From Saccharopolyspora rhizosphaerae (lineage in GTDB: Bacteria; Actinomycetota; Actinomycetes; Mycobacteriales; Pseudonocardiaceae): 64,000 nucleotides of DNA. The position numbers were made by a program, and so were the translations under genes. Shown here piece by piece: positions 7,154 through 15,388 of this stretch. Within the stretch, counting starts at the first letter, position 1; each line of letters begins with the position of its first letter. The notes below the pieces were generated by a model, which ran no database searches, was not told where the DNA came from, and saw only the letters and a list, made by a program, of their open reading frames with translations. Where the stretch lies: positions 62,001 to 126,000 of the forward strand of contig NZ_RSAA01000002.1 of NCBI RefSeq assembly GCF_003931915.1, read 5' to 3'.

Positions 7154-9223
7154 TCAGCCGGTCAGGAGCTTGTCCGGGGTGATGGGCAGGTCCCGGACCC
7201 GGGTGCCGGTGGCGTGGTGCACCGCGTTGTCGACCGCGGCCGCCGCACCCACGATGCCGAGCTCGCCGATGCCCTTCGTGCCCATCGGGTTGACGTGCGG
7301 GTCGTCCTCGTCGACCCAGTCGACCTCGACGTCGCCGATGTCGGCGCAAGACGCGACGTGGTACTTCTCCATGTCTTGGTTGATCACGTGCCCGAAGCGG
7401 GGGTCGACGTGCGCCTGCTCGTGCAGCGCCATCGACACGCCCATCGTCATCCCGCCGAGCAGCTGCGAGGCACCGGTCTTGGCGTTGACGATGCGGCCGG
7501 CGGCGAAGATCCCGAGCATGCGCGGCACCCGCACCTCGCCGGTGTCGCGGTGCACCCGGACCTCGGCGAACTGGGCCCCGAAGCTGTGCATCGACCACTG
7601 CCCGCTGTGCGGGTTGTCCGGCGTCGCGCCCGTGACGACCGCGCCTCCTTCCGGAACGGGTTGACCTTCGGGCACCTCCTCGCGGAGCCGGCGCGCCGCG
7701 TCGACGATCGCCGACCCCCAGCAGGTGATCCCGGTCGAACCGCCGGCACCGGAGGCCCAGGGCAGGTCGGTGTCGCCGATGCTCACCGTGACCCGGTCCA
7801 GCTCGGCGCCCAGGGCGTCGGCGGCGATCTGGGTCAGCGCGGTCCAGGCACCGGTGCCGATGTCGGTCGCTCCGATCAGGACCCGGTACCGGCCGTCCGG
7901 CTGGGCGTGGATGGTCGCCTGCGTGCCGGGCATCGAGTTGACCGGGTAGGTGGAGGCGGCGACACCGGTGCCCACCAGCCACTCCCCCGCGCGGCGGGTA
8001 CCCGGTGCCGGGTCGCGGTCGGCCCAGCCGAACCGGCGGGCGCCTTCGCGCAGGCAGACCACCAGGTTGCGGCTGGAGTACGGCAGGCCGCTGTCCGGGT
8101 CGGTGTCGGGTTCGTTGCGGATGCGGAACTCGATCGGGTCGAGCCCGCAGGCGATGGCCATCTCGTCCATCGCGGTCTCCAGGGCGAACATGCCCGGGCA
8201 CTCGCCGGGCGCCCGCATCCAGGTCGGCACCGGGAGGTCCAGCCGTGCCAGGCGATGGGTGATCCGGCGGTTCGGCGCGGCGTACATCATGGCCGTGGGC
8301 GTGCCGGCCTGTTCGGTGAAGTCCTTGAGCCGCGCGGATTGCGCGACCACGTCGTTGCCGACGGCGGTCAGGTGCCCCTCGGCGTCGGCACCGAGCCGGA
8401 TGCGCTGGATCGTCGCGGCGCGCGGGCCGACGATCGGGAAGCTCTGCTGCCGGGTGAGCACGAGCTTCACCGGGCGCGGCTGGACCCGCTGCGCCGCCAG
8501 CACGGCGGCGACCAGGTGCGCGTGCGCCGGCCCCTTGGAACCGAAACCACCACCGACGTGCGGGGCCACCACGTGCACGTTCTCCGGGTCGACGCCGAAG
8601 AGGTCGGTCAACGCGTCGCGCACCCAGTGCACGCCCTGCGTGGAGTCGTAGACGGTGAGCGCGCCCTCGGACCACACAGCGGTGGTGGCGTGCGGCTCCA
8701 GCGCGATGTGGTGCTCCTGCGGCGTGGTGTAGACGGCGTCGTGCACGACGTCCGCCCGGACCAGCGCGGCGTCGAGGTCGCCTTGTTCGCGGTCGTCGTC
8801 GGCCGCCACGAGGTCGTCCCGGTCGGCGCTCAGGTGGACGTCGTGCTCGGCCTGCTCGTACTCGACCCGAACGAGTCCCGCTGCGGCGCGGGCGCTTTCG
8901 GAGCTCTCGGCGAGCACCACGGCGATCGGTTGACCCCGGTAGCCGACGTCCGGTGATTGCAGCACCGCGAGCTCGGCGTCGTCGGTGGAGGCCAGCTCGG
9001 GTGCGTTGTGGTGGGTCACCACGTCGAGCACGCCGGGTTCCTCGAGCGCCGCGCCGGTGTCGATGCCGGTGATGCGGCCCCGCGCGATGCGGGACTGCAC
9101 GAGGTGCGCGAAGACGGGGTCGTCGACGGGGTGTTCGGTGGCGTAGAGGGCGCGGCCCCGGACCTTCGCCTCGCCTTCCAAGCGGTCGACCGCGGTGCCG
9201 ACGACGCGGGTGGCGGTGCTCAT
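7154..9223 (-). CDS. molybdenum hydroxylase large (Moco-binding) subunit, PaoC/YagR type
   Basis: A 689-aa catalytic subunit of the xanthine dehydrogenase family. It starts VVGTAVDRLEGEAKVRGRA, the usual entry of the aldehyde-oxidase hammerhead domain, and carries the molybdopterin-binding blocks GGGFGSKG, APGECPGMFALE and, near the C-terminus, GIGELGIVGAAAA, which includes the invariant active-site Glu. Such enzymes hydroxylate aldehydes or N-heterocycles using water, passing electrons to Fe-S and FAD subunits. The start overlaps the FAD gene by 4 bp. Subunit order and features match E. coli PaoABC, a broad-range aldehyde oxidoreductase, more closely than true xanthine dehydrogenase; the substrate is not predictable. 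Confidence 0.9.
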   Translation of the reverse strand: MSTATRVVGTAVDRLEGEAKVRGRALYATEHPVDDPVFAHLVQSRIARGRITGIDTGAALEEPGVLDVVTHHNAPELASTDDAELAVLQSPDVGYRGQPIAVVLAESSESARAAAGLVRVEYEQAEHDVHLSADRDDLVAADDDREQGDLDAALVRADVVHDAVYTTPQEHHIALEPHATTAVWSEGALTVYDSTQGVHWVRDALTDLFGVDPENVHVVAPHVGGGFGSKGPAHAHLVAAVLAAQRVQPRPVKLVLTRQQSFPIVGPRAATIQRIRLGADAEGHLTAVGNDVVAQSARLKDFTEQAGTPTAMMYAAPNRRITHRLARLDLPVPTWMRAPGECPGMFALETAMDEMAIACGLDPIEFRIRNEPDTDPDSGLPYSSRNLVVCLREGARRFGWADRDPAPGTRRAGEWLVGTGVAASTYPVNSMPGTQATIHAQPDGRYRVLIGATDIGTGAWTALTQIAADALGAELDRVTVSIGDTDLPWASGAGGSTGITCWGSAIVDAARRLREEVPEGQPVPEGGAVVTGATPDNPHSGQWSMHSFGAQFAEVRVHRDTGEVRVPRMLGIFAAGRIVNAKTGASQLLGGMTMGVSMALHEQAHVDPRFGHVINQDMEKYHVASCADIGDVEVDWVDEDDPHVNPMGTKGIGELGIVGAAAAVDNAVHHATGTRVRDLPITPDKLLTG

Positions 9224-10206
9224 CGCCGCACCCCCGCCAGGTCCGACAGCGCTCCGGTGATCATGTTCCGCACCAGCTGGACCTTGAACTCGTTCCCGGG
9301 CAACGGGTCCGCTCCCTCCAGTTCTGCGTCGGCGGCGCGGCGGAACGCCTCGGCGGTGGCGGGTTCCCCGCGCAGCGCCGCTTCGGCGGTCGTGGCACGC
9401 CAGGGCTTGTGCGCGACCCCGCCGAGCGCGAGGCGCACGTCGCGGACGGCACCCTCGACGACGTCGAGCGCGGCCGCGACCGAGACCAGCGCGAACGCGA
9501 ACGACGTGCGGTCGCGGGCCTTGCGGTAGCGGGAGGTGGTGGCCATCCGCAGCGGTGGTACGTCGACCGAGGTGATCAGCTCGCCGTGCTCGAGCACGGT
9601 GTCGCGCTGGGGTTCGCTGCCGGGCAACCGGTGCAGGTCGATCAGCTCGATGCTGCGCGGCCCGGCCGGCCCGACGGTGTTGACCACCGCGTCGAGCGCG
9701 ACCAGCGCCACGGCCATGTCCGAGGGGTGCGTCGCCACGCAGTCGCGGGAGGCTCCGAAGATGGCGTGTTCGCGGTGGAAGCCGTCGAGCGCGGAACACC
9801 CGCTGCCGGGGTCGCGCTTGTTGCACGGCGTGCTGACGTCCTGGAAGTAGCCGCACCGGGTGCGCTGCAGCAGGTTCCCGCCGGTGGTGGCCAGGTTGCG
9901 CAGCTGAGCGGAGGCTCCGGCCAGCACCGCCTGCGACAGCACCGGGAAGCGCTCCCGCACCAGCGGGTTCGCCGCCAGCGCGCTGTTGGTCACCGAGGCC
10001 CCGATGCGCAACGTGCCGTCGTGGTCCTCGACCTGGTCGGAGGTCAGCTGCCGCACGTCGACCAGCACGTCGGGCGCGGTCACCTCCAGCTTCATCAGGT
10101 CGACGAGGTTGGTGCCGCCCGCCAGGAACTCGGCGCCGGGCGTGTCGGCGAGCGTGCTCACGGCCGCGTCGACGTCCGTGGCGCGCTGGTAGTGGAAGGG
10201 CCTCAT
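9220..10206 (-). CDS. molybdenum hydroxylase FAD subunit, PaoB/YagS type
   Basis: A 328-aa FAD-binding subunit (FAD_binding_5 plus CO_deh_flav_C). The FAD loop AGGTNLVDLMK is at about 29-39 and ATTGGNLLQRTRC at about 106-118. Cys118, 128, 137 and 156 match the cysteines that hold an additional [4Fe-4S] cluster in E. coli PaoB, a feature absent from ordinary xanthine dehydrogenase FAD subunits. This is the main reason for placing the enzyme in the Pao group. Start ATG 10206 overlaps the 2Fe-2S gene by 4 bp, so all three subunits are probably made from one transcript. Confidence 0.9.
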   Translation of the reverse strand: MRPFHYQRATDVDAAVSTLADTPGAEFLAGGTNLVDLMKLEVTAPDVLVDVRQLTSDQVEDHDGTLRIGASVTNSALAANPLVRERFPVLSQAVLAGASAQLRNLATTGGNLLQRTRCGYFQDVSTPCNKRDPGSGCSALDGFHREHAIFGASRDCVATHPSDMAVALVALDAVVNTVGPAGPRSIELIDLHRLPGSEPQRDTVLEHGELITSVDVPPLRMATTSRYRKARDRTSFAFALVSVAAALDVVEGAVRDVRLALGGVAHKPWRATTAEAALRGEPATAEAFRRAADAELEGADPLPGNEFKVQLVRNMITGALSDLAGVRR

Positions 10207-10697
10207 CGGGCCACCGCCTCGCTGAGCGCGCGCACGATGTTGGCGTAGGCGCCGCAGCGGCAGATGTTGCCGCTCATCCGCTCCCGGATCTCCTCGTCGA
10301 GGTCGGTGTCGTCGGCGGTGACCGCGCTCGGTTCGCCGGCCTTCAGCTCCTCGATCGCGGCCACGGCCGAGACGACCTGGCCGGGTGTGCAGTACCCGCA
10401 CTGGAAGGCGTCGTGGCGGATGAACTCGCTCTGCACCGGGTGTGGTCGGCCGTCCTCACCGAGACCGTCGGCGGTGCTCAGGTGCGCTCCGTCGTGGGCG
10501 ACGGCGGGCATCAGGCAGCTGTTGACGCGCCTGCCCTCGAGCAGGACGGTGCACGCCCCGCACTGGCCGTGGTCGCAGCCCTTCTTCGGGCTGGTGATCC
10601 CGAGTCGTTCTCGCAACGCGTCGAGCACGGTCGTGCGGGTGTCGACGGTGAGCCGGTGCTCCGTTCCGTCCACGAACAGCGTGATGTCGGCGTCCAC
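10203..10697 (-). CDS. molybdenum hydroxylase 2Fe-2S subunit, PaoA/YagT type
   Basis: A 164-aa protein with two [2Fe-2S] modules. The plant-ferredoxin-like N-terminal cluster uses Cys41, 46, 49 and 61 (GCDHGQCGAC and NSC). The C-terminal helical cluster uses Cys100, 103, 146 and 148 (QCGYC and NICRC). It relays electrons from the Moco site to FAD. The start is GTG 10697, 5 nt after a strong GGGAGG. E. coli PaoA carries a twin-arginine signal; none is seen here, so this complex is probably cytoplasmic. First gene of the three-gene operon. Confidence 0.92.
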   Translation of the reverse strand: MDADITLFVDGTEHRLTVDTRTTVLDALRERLGITSPKKGCDHGQCGACTVLLEGRRVNSCLMPAVAHDGAHLSTADGLGEDGRPHPVQSEFIRHDAFQCGYCTPGQVVSAVAAIEELKAGEPSAVTADDTDLDEEIRERMSGNICRCGAYANIVRALSEAVAR

Positions 10698-10901
10698 GAT
10701 GCCTCCCTCGTCGTGCCTGAACCACGCGTACCCGCACACCCGCCAGCCCATGCACGTTCCACAGCCACCCGATCGGTCCGCTGTTCGACGCGGAGCAGTG
10801 CGGTCCTCATCGACCGGCGCACCTCAGCCGGTCCAGGAGCACGGCGGTGTCGGTGCCCCACCACTGCGGCACCCCGTCCGCCCGACCCAGCGATCCGAGC
10901 A

Positions 10902-10950
10902 CCCGGTGACCCACCACCCGATCACCGCCCTGATCCGCCGCCTGATCACC
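10902..10950. repeat. 49-bp direct repeat, copy 1
   Basis: Identical to 11058-11106 and 156 bp from it (start to start). Internally it shows a 12-bp-spaced GATC pattern (GATCACCGCCCT, GATCCGCCGCCT, GATCACC). Both copies are in the same reading frame (156 = 3 x 52), but no start signal precedes either. Confidence 0.85.
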
Positions 10951-11057
10951 CGGTCCCCAGAGCCCGAGGGCTCCGAACGCGGGCCGGCTCCTACCACCCG
11001 GGACACTCCCGGAAAGCTCATCGACCCACCAGAGGCCCGCTCGTCGACTTCCGTCAC

Positions 11058-11106
11058 CCCGGTGACCCACCACCCGATCACCGCCCTGATCCGCCGCCTG
11101 ATCACC
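11058..11106. repeat. 49-bp direct repeat, copy 2
   Basis: Second exact copy of the element at 10902-10950. The flanking sequences differ on both sides, so the repeat boundary is sharp. Confidence 0.85.
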
Positions 11107-11320
11107 GCGGTACCGCGCGCGCCACGACGGCCCGTGCTCGCGACAACGGCAGCGTCCGCCGACAGGGAAACGCGCCTCGTCTGCGCCCGGTCCTCGGGGT
11201 CGCGACTACCCCGGTACCCGACCGGGTCATCCGTTCCCGTCACCGGGGGCTCCGTGCCCCTCCTCCCCCGAGTCCCGTTCGACGGAGCGAACCGGCGTGT
11301 CCGGAAGCCCGGGTGTTCGA

Positions 11321-12160
11321 TCAATGCAGGTCGCGCCACGGGTCGGACTTCTGAGCGAGCCTGCGGGCCATGTTGGCCAGCCCGTAGGAGCGCGGGTGCA
11401 CCCGGCCGAGCTCGTCGAGATCGAGCGGGGTGGCCGCCGGCGCACCCGAGCGAGCTCGCAGCGAGTAGGGCGCGATCATGGTCTGCCCGTAGGCGTTGCG
11501 GTTGATGTCGAGGAAGATCCGGTCGCCGCGCTTGTTCTTGCGCTGCTCGGTGGTCAGCCGGTCCGGGTCGTCGTGCGCCGCTCGCTCGGCGAGGTCGCGC
11601 ATCTGCGAGCGCACCTCCTCGAAGCCCAGTTCGCCGTCGAGCGGCCCCGCGATGTGGAAACCCTTGCCGCCGGTCGCCTGGAGGTGCGGCGCGAACCCGG
11701 AGTCGGTGAACAGCCGGCACAACCCCCGCACCACGGTCCGCAGCTCGGCGATGTCGGTGTCCTCCGGCGGGTCGACGTCGAGCACCGCCAGCACCGGACG
11801 CTCCAGGTCCTCTACAGTGGACAGTGCGATGTGGAACTCCAGGCACGCCTGGTCGGCGAGGTAGAGCAGCGCGTCCTCGCTGTCGAGCAGCACGTGGTGC
11901 ACCGGGGACCCGCCACCGCGTTGCGGCACCGACGCCCGCGGGATCCAGTCCGGGAAGTGGCTCGACGCCTCCTTCTGGAAGAACCCTCCCGCGTCGATGC
12001 CGTCCGGGAAGCGCCGCAGCGTCACGGGTTTGTCCCGCGCGTGCGCGAGGAGCGGTTCGGAAACCGACCGGTAGTAGTCGAACACGTCTTGCTTCCGGAA
12101 AGCATCTTGCGGGTAGAGCACCTTGTCCGGGTTGGACGGTGCGTCCTGGTTCAGCGGCAT
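11321..12160 (-). CDS. stand-alone LigD-type DNA primase/polymerase (NHEJ polymerase domain)
   Basis: A 279-aa archaeo-eukaryotic primase-like polymerase matching the polymerase domain of bacterial LigD. Family blocks in order: NPDKVLYPQDAFRKQDV, ALLYLADQACLEFH, the metal-binding LDVDPPED (two Asp of the DxD motif), ATGGKGFHIAGPLDG, and FLDINRNAYGQTMIAPYSLRAR. These enzymes fill gaps and add ribo- or deoxynucleotides at breaks during non-homologous end joining, normally with Ku and a ligase. No ligase, nuclease or Ku gene is adjacent. The start was put at ATG 12160, just before the conserved region, although its ribosome site is weak; a TTG at 12247 would add 29 residues. Confidence 0.85.
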   Translation of the reverse strand: MPLNQDAPSNPDKVLYPQDAFRKQDVFDYYRSVSEPLLAHARDKPVTLRRFPDGIDAGGFFQKEASSHFPDWIPRASVPQRGGGSPVHHVLLDSEDALLYLADQACLEFHIALSTVEDLERPVLAVLDVDPPEDTDIAELRTVVRGLCRLFTDSGFAPHLQATGGKGFHIAGPLDGELGFEEVRSQMRDLAERAAHDDPDRLTTEQRKNKRGDRIFLDINRNAYGQTMIAPYSLRARSGAPAATPLDLDELGRVHPRSYGLANMARRLAQKSDPWRDLH

Positions 12161-12324
12161 GACCCCGTCGTACCCGGGCCGCGAGGTGCCCAACCACCTG
12201 GTCGTGAGCGGCGTTCGCAGCACATCGTTAAAACGTTCGGGTGACAACGGGAACCGTTGGCCGTTGGATTTGTTCCTATGGGCTGTAAGGGACTGCGCCG
12301 AACGCCGACCAGTGGAGAACCACG

Positions 12325-12549
12325 ATGCAGCAACACGTCCACGCAGAACTCATCGGCGGCCCGGAGGACGGGCGATCGTTCATCATCCCCGCGGTCGACG
12401 CGGACTTACCCATGGGCGAGTTCGCCTTCCCCTCCCCCCGCGACGGAGAAGCACCCTGCTCGCCCTACGCCCGCTACAACCGGCGCGACCAGCGCCCCGA
12501 CGGGGTCTGGCGCTACCAGTACGCCGGAGAGCAGAGCGTCGCGACGTAG
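12325..12549 (+). CDS. small conserved protein of unknown function
   Basis: A 74-aa protein, ATG 12325 preceded by GGAG at 7 nt. It contains LIGGPEDGRSFIIP near the N-terminus and a C-terminal DGVWRYQYAG. A short family with an LxGGPxDGR start and a YxYxG end is common in actinomycetes without known function. No signal peptide or membrane segment. Lies divergent from the polymerase gene. Confidence 0.6.
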   Translation: MQQHVHAELIGGPEDGRSFIIPAVDADLPMGEFAFPSPRDGEAPCSPYARYNRRDQRPDGVWRYQYAGEQSVAT

Positions 12550-12588
12550 GGGTTGCTTCGCGTGAGGGTGCAGGGGCAGGAGCTGGGC

Positions 12589-12671
12589 GCCTCGACTCCG
12601 CGCGCCGCTCTCGAGGCAGGTCGGTAGCGGCGTCCCGGCGAACTCGCCGCGAAGCCGCTCAGAACCCGGGC
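12589..12671. repeat. dispersed hairpin element A, locus 1
   Basis: Read on the minus strand this begins TTCTGAGCGGCTTCGCGGCG and continues with CGCCGGGACGCCGC, both shared with locus 2 (15091-15187). GCCTCGA (12589-12595) pairs with TCGAGGC (12611-12617). It lies between the small gene and the exonuclease gene. Confidence 0.6.
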
Positions 12672-12759
12672 CGGTGCCGGTTGGGCCCCACACCTGGCGC
12701 AGCGGCTCCTCCGCGATCCGCAGGCTGGGAGCGTCGGTGACGTGTGCGAAGCTGCGGCC

Positions 12760-13560
12760 ATGCGCATCGCCACCTGGAACGTCAACTCGGTCGGGGCCCG
12801 GCTGCCCAAGCTGCTGGACTGGCTGGGCACGGCCGAACCGGACGTGGTGTGCCTCCAGGAGATCAAGTGCGCCGAGGACGACTTCCCGTACGACGAGGTC
12901 GGCGAGCTCGGTTACGAAGTCGCCGCGCACGGGACCGGCCGGTGGAACGGCGTTGCCGTCCTCTCCCGCGTCGGGGTGACCGAGGTCCGGCGGGGGCTGC
13001 TCGACCAGCCCGGCTTCCTGGCCGAAGGCTCCCTGTTCGAAGCTCCGGAACCCCGCGCCATCGCCGCGACCTGCGGTGGCGTCCGCGTCTGGTCGGTCTA
13101 CGTGCCCAACGGCCGCGAGGTCGGCCACGCCCACTACGAGTACAAGCTGCGGTGGCTGGACGCGCTGCGCGCCACCGCCGTCGAGGAGCTGGCCGGCGAC
13201 CGCCCGTGGGCGGTGCTGGGCGACTTCAACATCGCTCCCGAAGACCGCGACGTGTGGGACATCGCCGCTTTCGACGGCTCCACCCACGTCACCGCCGAGG
13301 AGCGCAAGGCGCTCACCGCGCTCAAGGGCGCCGGCCTGACCGAGGTCTACCCGCGGGCGTTGAAGTACGACGTACCGTTCACCTACTGGGACTACCGGGC
13401 GCTGCGGTTCCCCCACAACCAGGGCATGCGCATCGACCTCGTCTACGGCAACGCTTCGCTCACCGGCCGGGTCACCGACGCCTACGTCGACCGCAACGCG
13501 CGCAAGGGCAAGGGCACCTCCGACCACGCGCCGGTGGTCGTCGACCTCGCCTCGAGCTGA
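12760..13560 (+). CDS. xthA: exodeoxyribonuclease III (AP endonuclease)
   Basis: A 266-aa endonuclease/exonuclease/phosphatase-fold protein. It opens MRIATWNVNSVGARLPKL and has the family metal and catalytic blocks CLQEIK (Glu near 35), VYVPNG, LGDFNIAPEDRDVWD (Asp/Asn about 153-160) and the C-terminal GTSDHAPVV with the catalytic His. It cleaves DNA 5' of abasic sites in base-excision repair and has 3'-exonuclease activity. ATG 12760 was chosen because it begins the conserved domain; an in-frame GTG lies six codons upstream. It is next to a DNA-repair polymerase gene, but on the other strand. Confidence 0.92.
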   Translation: MRIATWNVNSVGARLPKLLDWLGTAEPDVVCLQEIKCAEDDFPYDEVGELGYEVAAHGTGRWNGVAVLSRVGVTEVRRGLLDQPGFLAEGSLFEAPEPRAIAATCGGVRVWSVYVPNGREVGHAHYEYKLRWLDALRATAVEELAGDRPWAVLGDFNIAPEDRDVWDIAAFDGSTHVTAEERKALTALKGAGLTEVYPRALKYDVPFTYWDYRALRFPHNQGMRIDLVYGNASLTGRVTDAYVDRNARKGKGTSDHAPVVVDLASS

Positions 13561-13645
13561 CCGCTGCGTTCGTGATCACCTCCGCGCTCCCGGCCCGTCC
13601 GGGGCGTTATGTTGCGGACGAACCACCGGCGGGAGGAGCCCCCAC

Positions 13646-15067
13646 GTGTCCGATTCGCTCTGCCACCGCACGGCCGGTGAGCTGGTCGCGCTGATCCGCA
13701 CGCGCGAAGCCTCGGCGCGTGAGGTGGTGCAGGTCCACCTCGAGCAGATCGAGCGGCTCAACCCCGAGGTCAACGCCCTCGTCTCGGTCGACCCCGAGCG
13801 GGCGCTGGCGGCCGCGGCCGAGGCCGACGAGCGGCTCGCCTCGGGCGCCGAGGTCGGGCCGCTGCACGGCCTGCCGATCGCGCACAAGGACACCCACGAC
13901 ACCGCGGGCATCCGCACCACCTACGGTTCGCCGCTGCTGGCCGACAACGTCCCCGACCGCGACGAGCTGGTCGTCGAACGGCTCAAGGCGGCCGGCACTG
14001 TCGTGGTGGGCAAGACGAACGTCCCGGAGTTCGCAGCCGGGTCGCACACCTTCAACCCCGTCTTCGGCACCACCGCCAACCCGTACGCGCGGGACCGCTC
14101 CGCGGGCGGCAGCAGCGGTGGAGCGGCAGCCGCCCTGGCCTGCCGGATGCAGCCGTTGGCCGACGGCAGCGACATGGGCGGATCGCTGCGCAACCCGGCT
14201 TCGTTCAACAACGTCGTGGGGCTGCGCCCCGCACCCGGCCGGGTGCCGACCTGGCCGGACGCCGCGGCGTGGTCGACCCTGTCGGTGCAGGGACCGATGG
14301 CGCGCACGGTCTCCGACGCGGCGCTGATGCTCTCGGTGATCGCCGGCCCCGACGACCGCAGCCCCCTCTCCATCAGCGAGCCCGGGTCGGTCTTCGACGG
14401 GCCGCTGGACTCGGACCTCAGCGGCCTGCGGGTGGCGTTCTCGCTGGACCTGGGCGGCGACCTGGTGGTCGACCCGCAGGTGCGGGCGGTGCTGGAGCCG
14501 ACCGCGCAGGTGCTCGCCGACCTCGGCGGCGCGGTCGAGGAGGCGTGGCCGGACCTCACCGGCGCCGACGAGGTCTTCCGCACGCTGCGGGCCTGGCAGT
14601 TCGAGCTGGCGCTCGGTGAGCTCCGCGACGCCCACCCCGAGCGGATCAAGCCGAGCCTGCGCGACAACATCGACGCCGGACGTGCGCTGACCGGCGCCGA
14701 CGTCGGCCGCGCCGAACGGCTGCACACCGAGCTGTACCACCGCGTGCGCGAGTTCTTCACCCGGTACGACGTGCTCGCGCTCCCCGTCAGCCAGGTTCCG
14801 CCGTTCGACGTCGAGCTGGAGTTCCCGACCGAGATCGGGGGTGTCGCCATGTCCTCCTACCTGGACTGGATGCGCTCGGCGTACTGGATCTCGGCGACCG
14901 GGTGCCCGGCGATCTCCGTCCCCGCCGGGTTCACGCCCGAGGGCCTGCCCGTCGGCCTCCAGCTCGTCGGCCCGCACCGGTCCGAGCGCAGGCTGCTGGA
15001 GATCGCCCACGCCTTCGAACACGCCACCCAGCACGTCACCACCCTCCCCGCAGTGGCGACCCGTTAG
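13646..15067 (+). CDS. amidase (amidase-signature family)
   Basis: A 473-aa amidase-signature enzyme. The Ser-cis-Ser-Lys triad is visible: Lys in IAHKDTHDTAG (about 80), the cis-Ser region AGGSSGGAAAALACR (about 153-167) and the nucleophile Ser in DGSDMGGSLRNPA (about 179). It hydrolyses carboxamides to acids and ammonia; substrates vary widely in the family. GTG 13646 follows a strong GGGAGGAG. The GatCAB subunit role is unlikely, since no gatB or gatC is adjacent and the family fit is to stand-alone amidases. Confidence 0.88.
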   Translation: MSDSLCHRTAGELVALIRTREASAREVVQVHLEQIERLNPEVNALVSVDPERALAAAAEADERLASGAEVGPLHGLPIAHKDTHDTAGIRTTYGSPLLADNVPDRDELVVERLKAAGTVVVGKTNVPEFAAGSHTFNPVFGTTANPYARDRSAGGSSGGAAAALACRMQPLADGSDMGGSLRNPASFNNVVGLRPAPGRVPTWPDAAAWSTLSVQGPMARTVSDAALMLSVIAGPDDRSPLSISEPGSVFDGPLDSDLSGLRVAFSLDLGGDLVVDPQVRAVLEPTAQVLADLGGAVEEAWPDLTGADEVFRTLRAWQFELALGELRDAHPERIKPSLRDNIDAGRALTGADVGRAERLHTELYHRVREFFTRYDVLALPVSQVPPFDVELEFPTEIGGVAMSSYLDWMRSAYWISATGCPAISVPAGFTPEGLPVGLQLVGPHRSERRLLEIAHAFEHATQHVTTLPAVATR

Positions 15068-15090
15068 GCCCGTTCGGGCGTGCTCCGCGT

Positions 15091-15187
15091 GCCGGTGCCG
15101 GTCGCAGAACCTGACGGCTCCGTGGACTCCGCGCCCCTGCCGCGCACAGACGCGGCGTCCTGGCGTCCTCACCACGAAGCCGCTCAG
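15091..15187. repeat. dispersed hairpin element A, locus 2
   Basis: On the minus strand it reads GCTGAGCGGCTTCGTGGTG, then CGCCAGGACGCCGC, and ends CACGGAGCCGTCAGG and TTCTGCGACCGGCACCGG. The first part matches locus 1 and the last part locus 3 (23567-23645). GGCTTCGTGG and CCACGGAGCC can pair. Located in the 321-bp gap after the amidase gene. Confidence 0.65.
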
Positions 15188-15218
15188 CACCTGCGGCAGT
15201 GCCGTCCGACTCCCCACT

Positions 15219-15280
15219 TCGAACCCTCGCGCGAAGTTCGACCGGGAACTTCCGGCGTCGAACCTCGCGCGAAGTTCGAC
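15219..15280. repeat. dispersed palindromic element B, locus 1 (two half-units)
   Basis: Two near-identical units ending CTCGCGCGAAGTTCGAC, at about 15219-15242 and 15257-15280, separated by CGGGAACTTCCGGC. Each unit has TTCGAA/GTCGAA at the left and GTTCGAC at the right and can fold on itself. The same two-unit layout occurs at 33732-33792. Confidence 0.75.
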
Positions 15281-15388
15281 GGACAGACACCCCGCCCGGG
15301 AGCGGGGGCCCGGTGCAGCGGGCCCGCCGCACCCCGAGCAGGTCCTGGCGCACGCACCGCCGCGCGGAGCGACCACCCTCACCCAGAC

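Larger units (their letters stand above)
10698..11320. other. gene-free stretch carrying a 49-bp direct repeat
   Basis: About 620 bp separate the molybdenum hydroxylase operon from the polymerase gene. Frames crossing it have no recognisable protein and no ribosome site. It holds the promoter region of the hydroxylase operon (near 10700-10800), two copies of a 49-bp repeat, and otherwise unremarkable GC-rich sequence. Confidence 0.6.

Noticed and set aside
10807..11073. Possible small minus-strand gene across the 49-bp repeats
   Set aside because: No ribosome site; composition differs from real neighbours; the repeats alone explain the shared words in the two frames.
10902..11106. Minimal CRISPR array
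   Set aside because: Only two copies, repeat longer than typical, spacing of 107 bp between copies, and no cas gene in the window.
15219..15240. tRNA-like T-arm (TTCGAA) near element B
   Set aside because: No acceptor or anticodon stem can be built around it; it is part of the repeat unit.
13607..15382. 591-codon minus-strand frame opposite the amidase
   Set aside because: Amidase triad and ribosome site are on the plus strand; the antisense frame has no motif.
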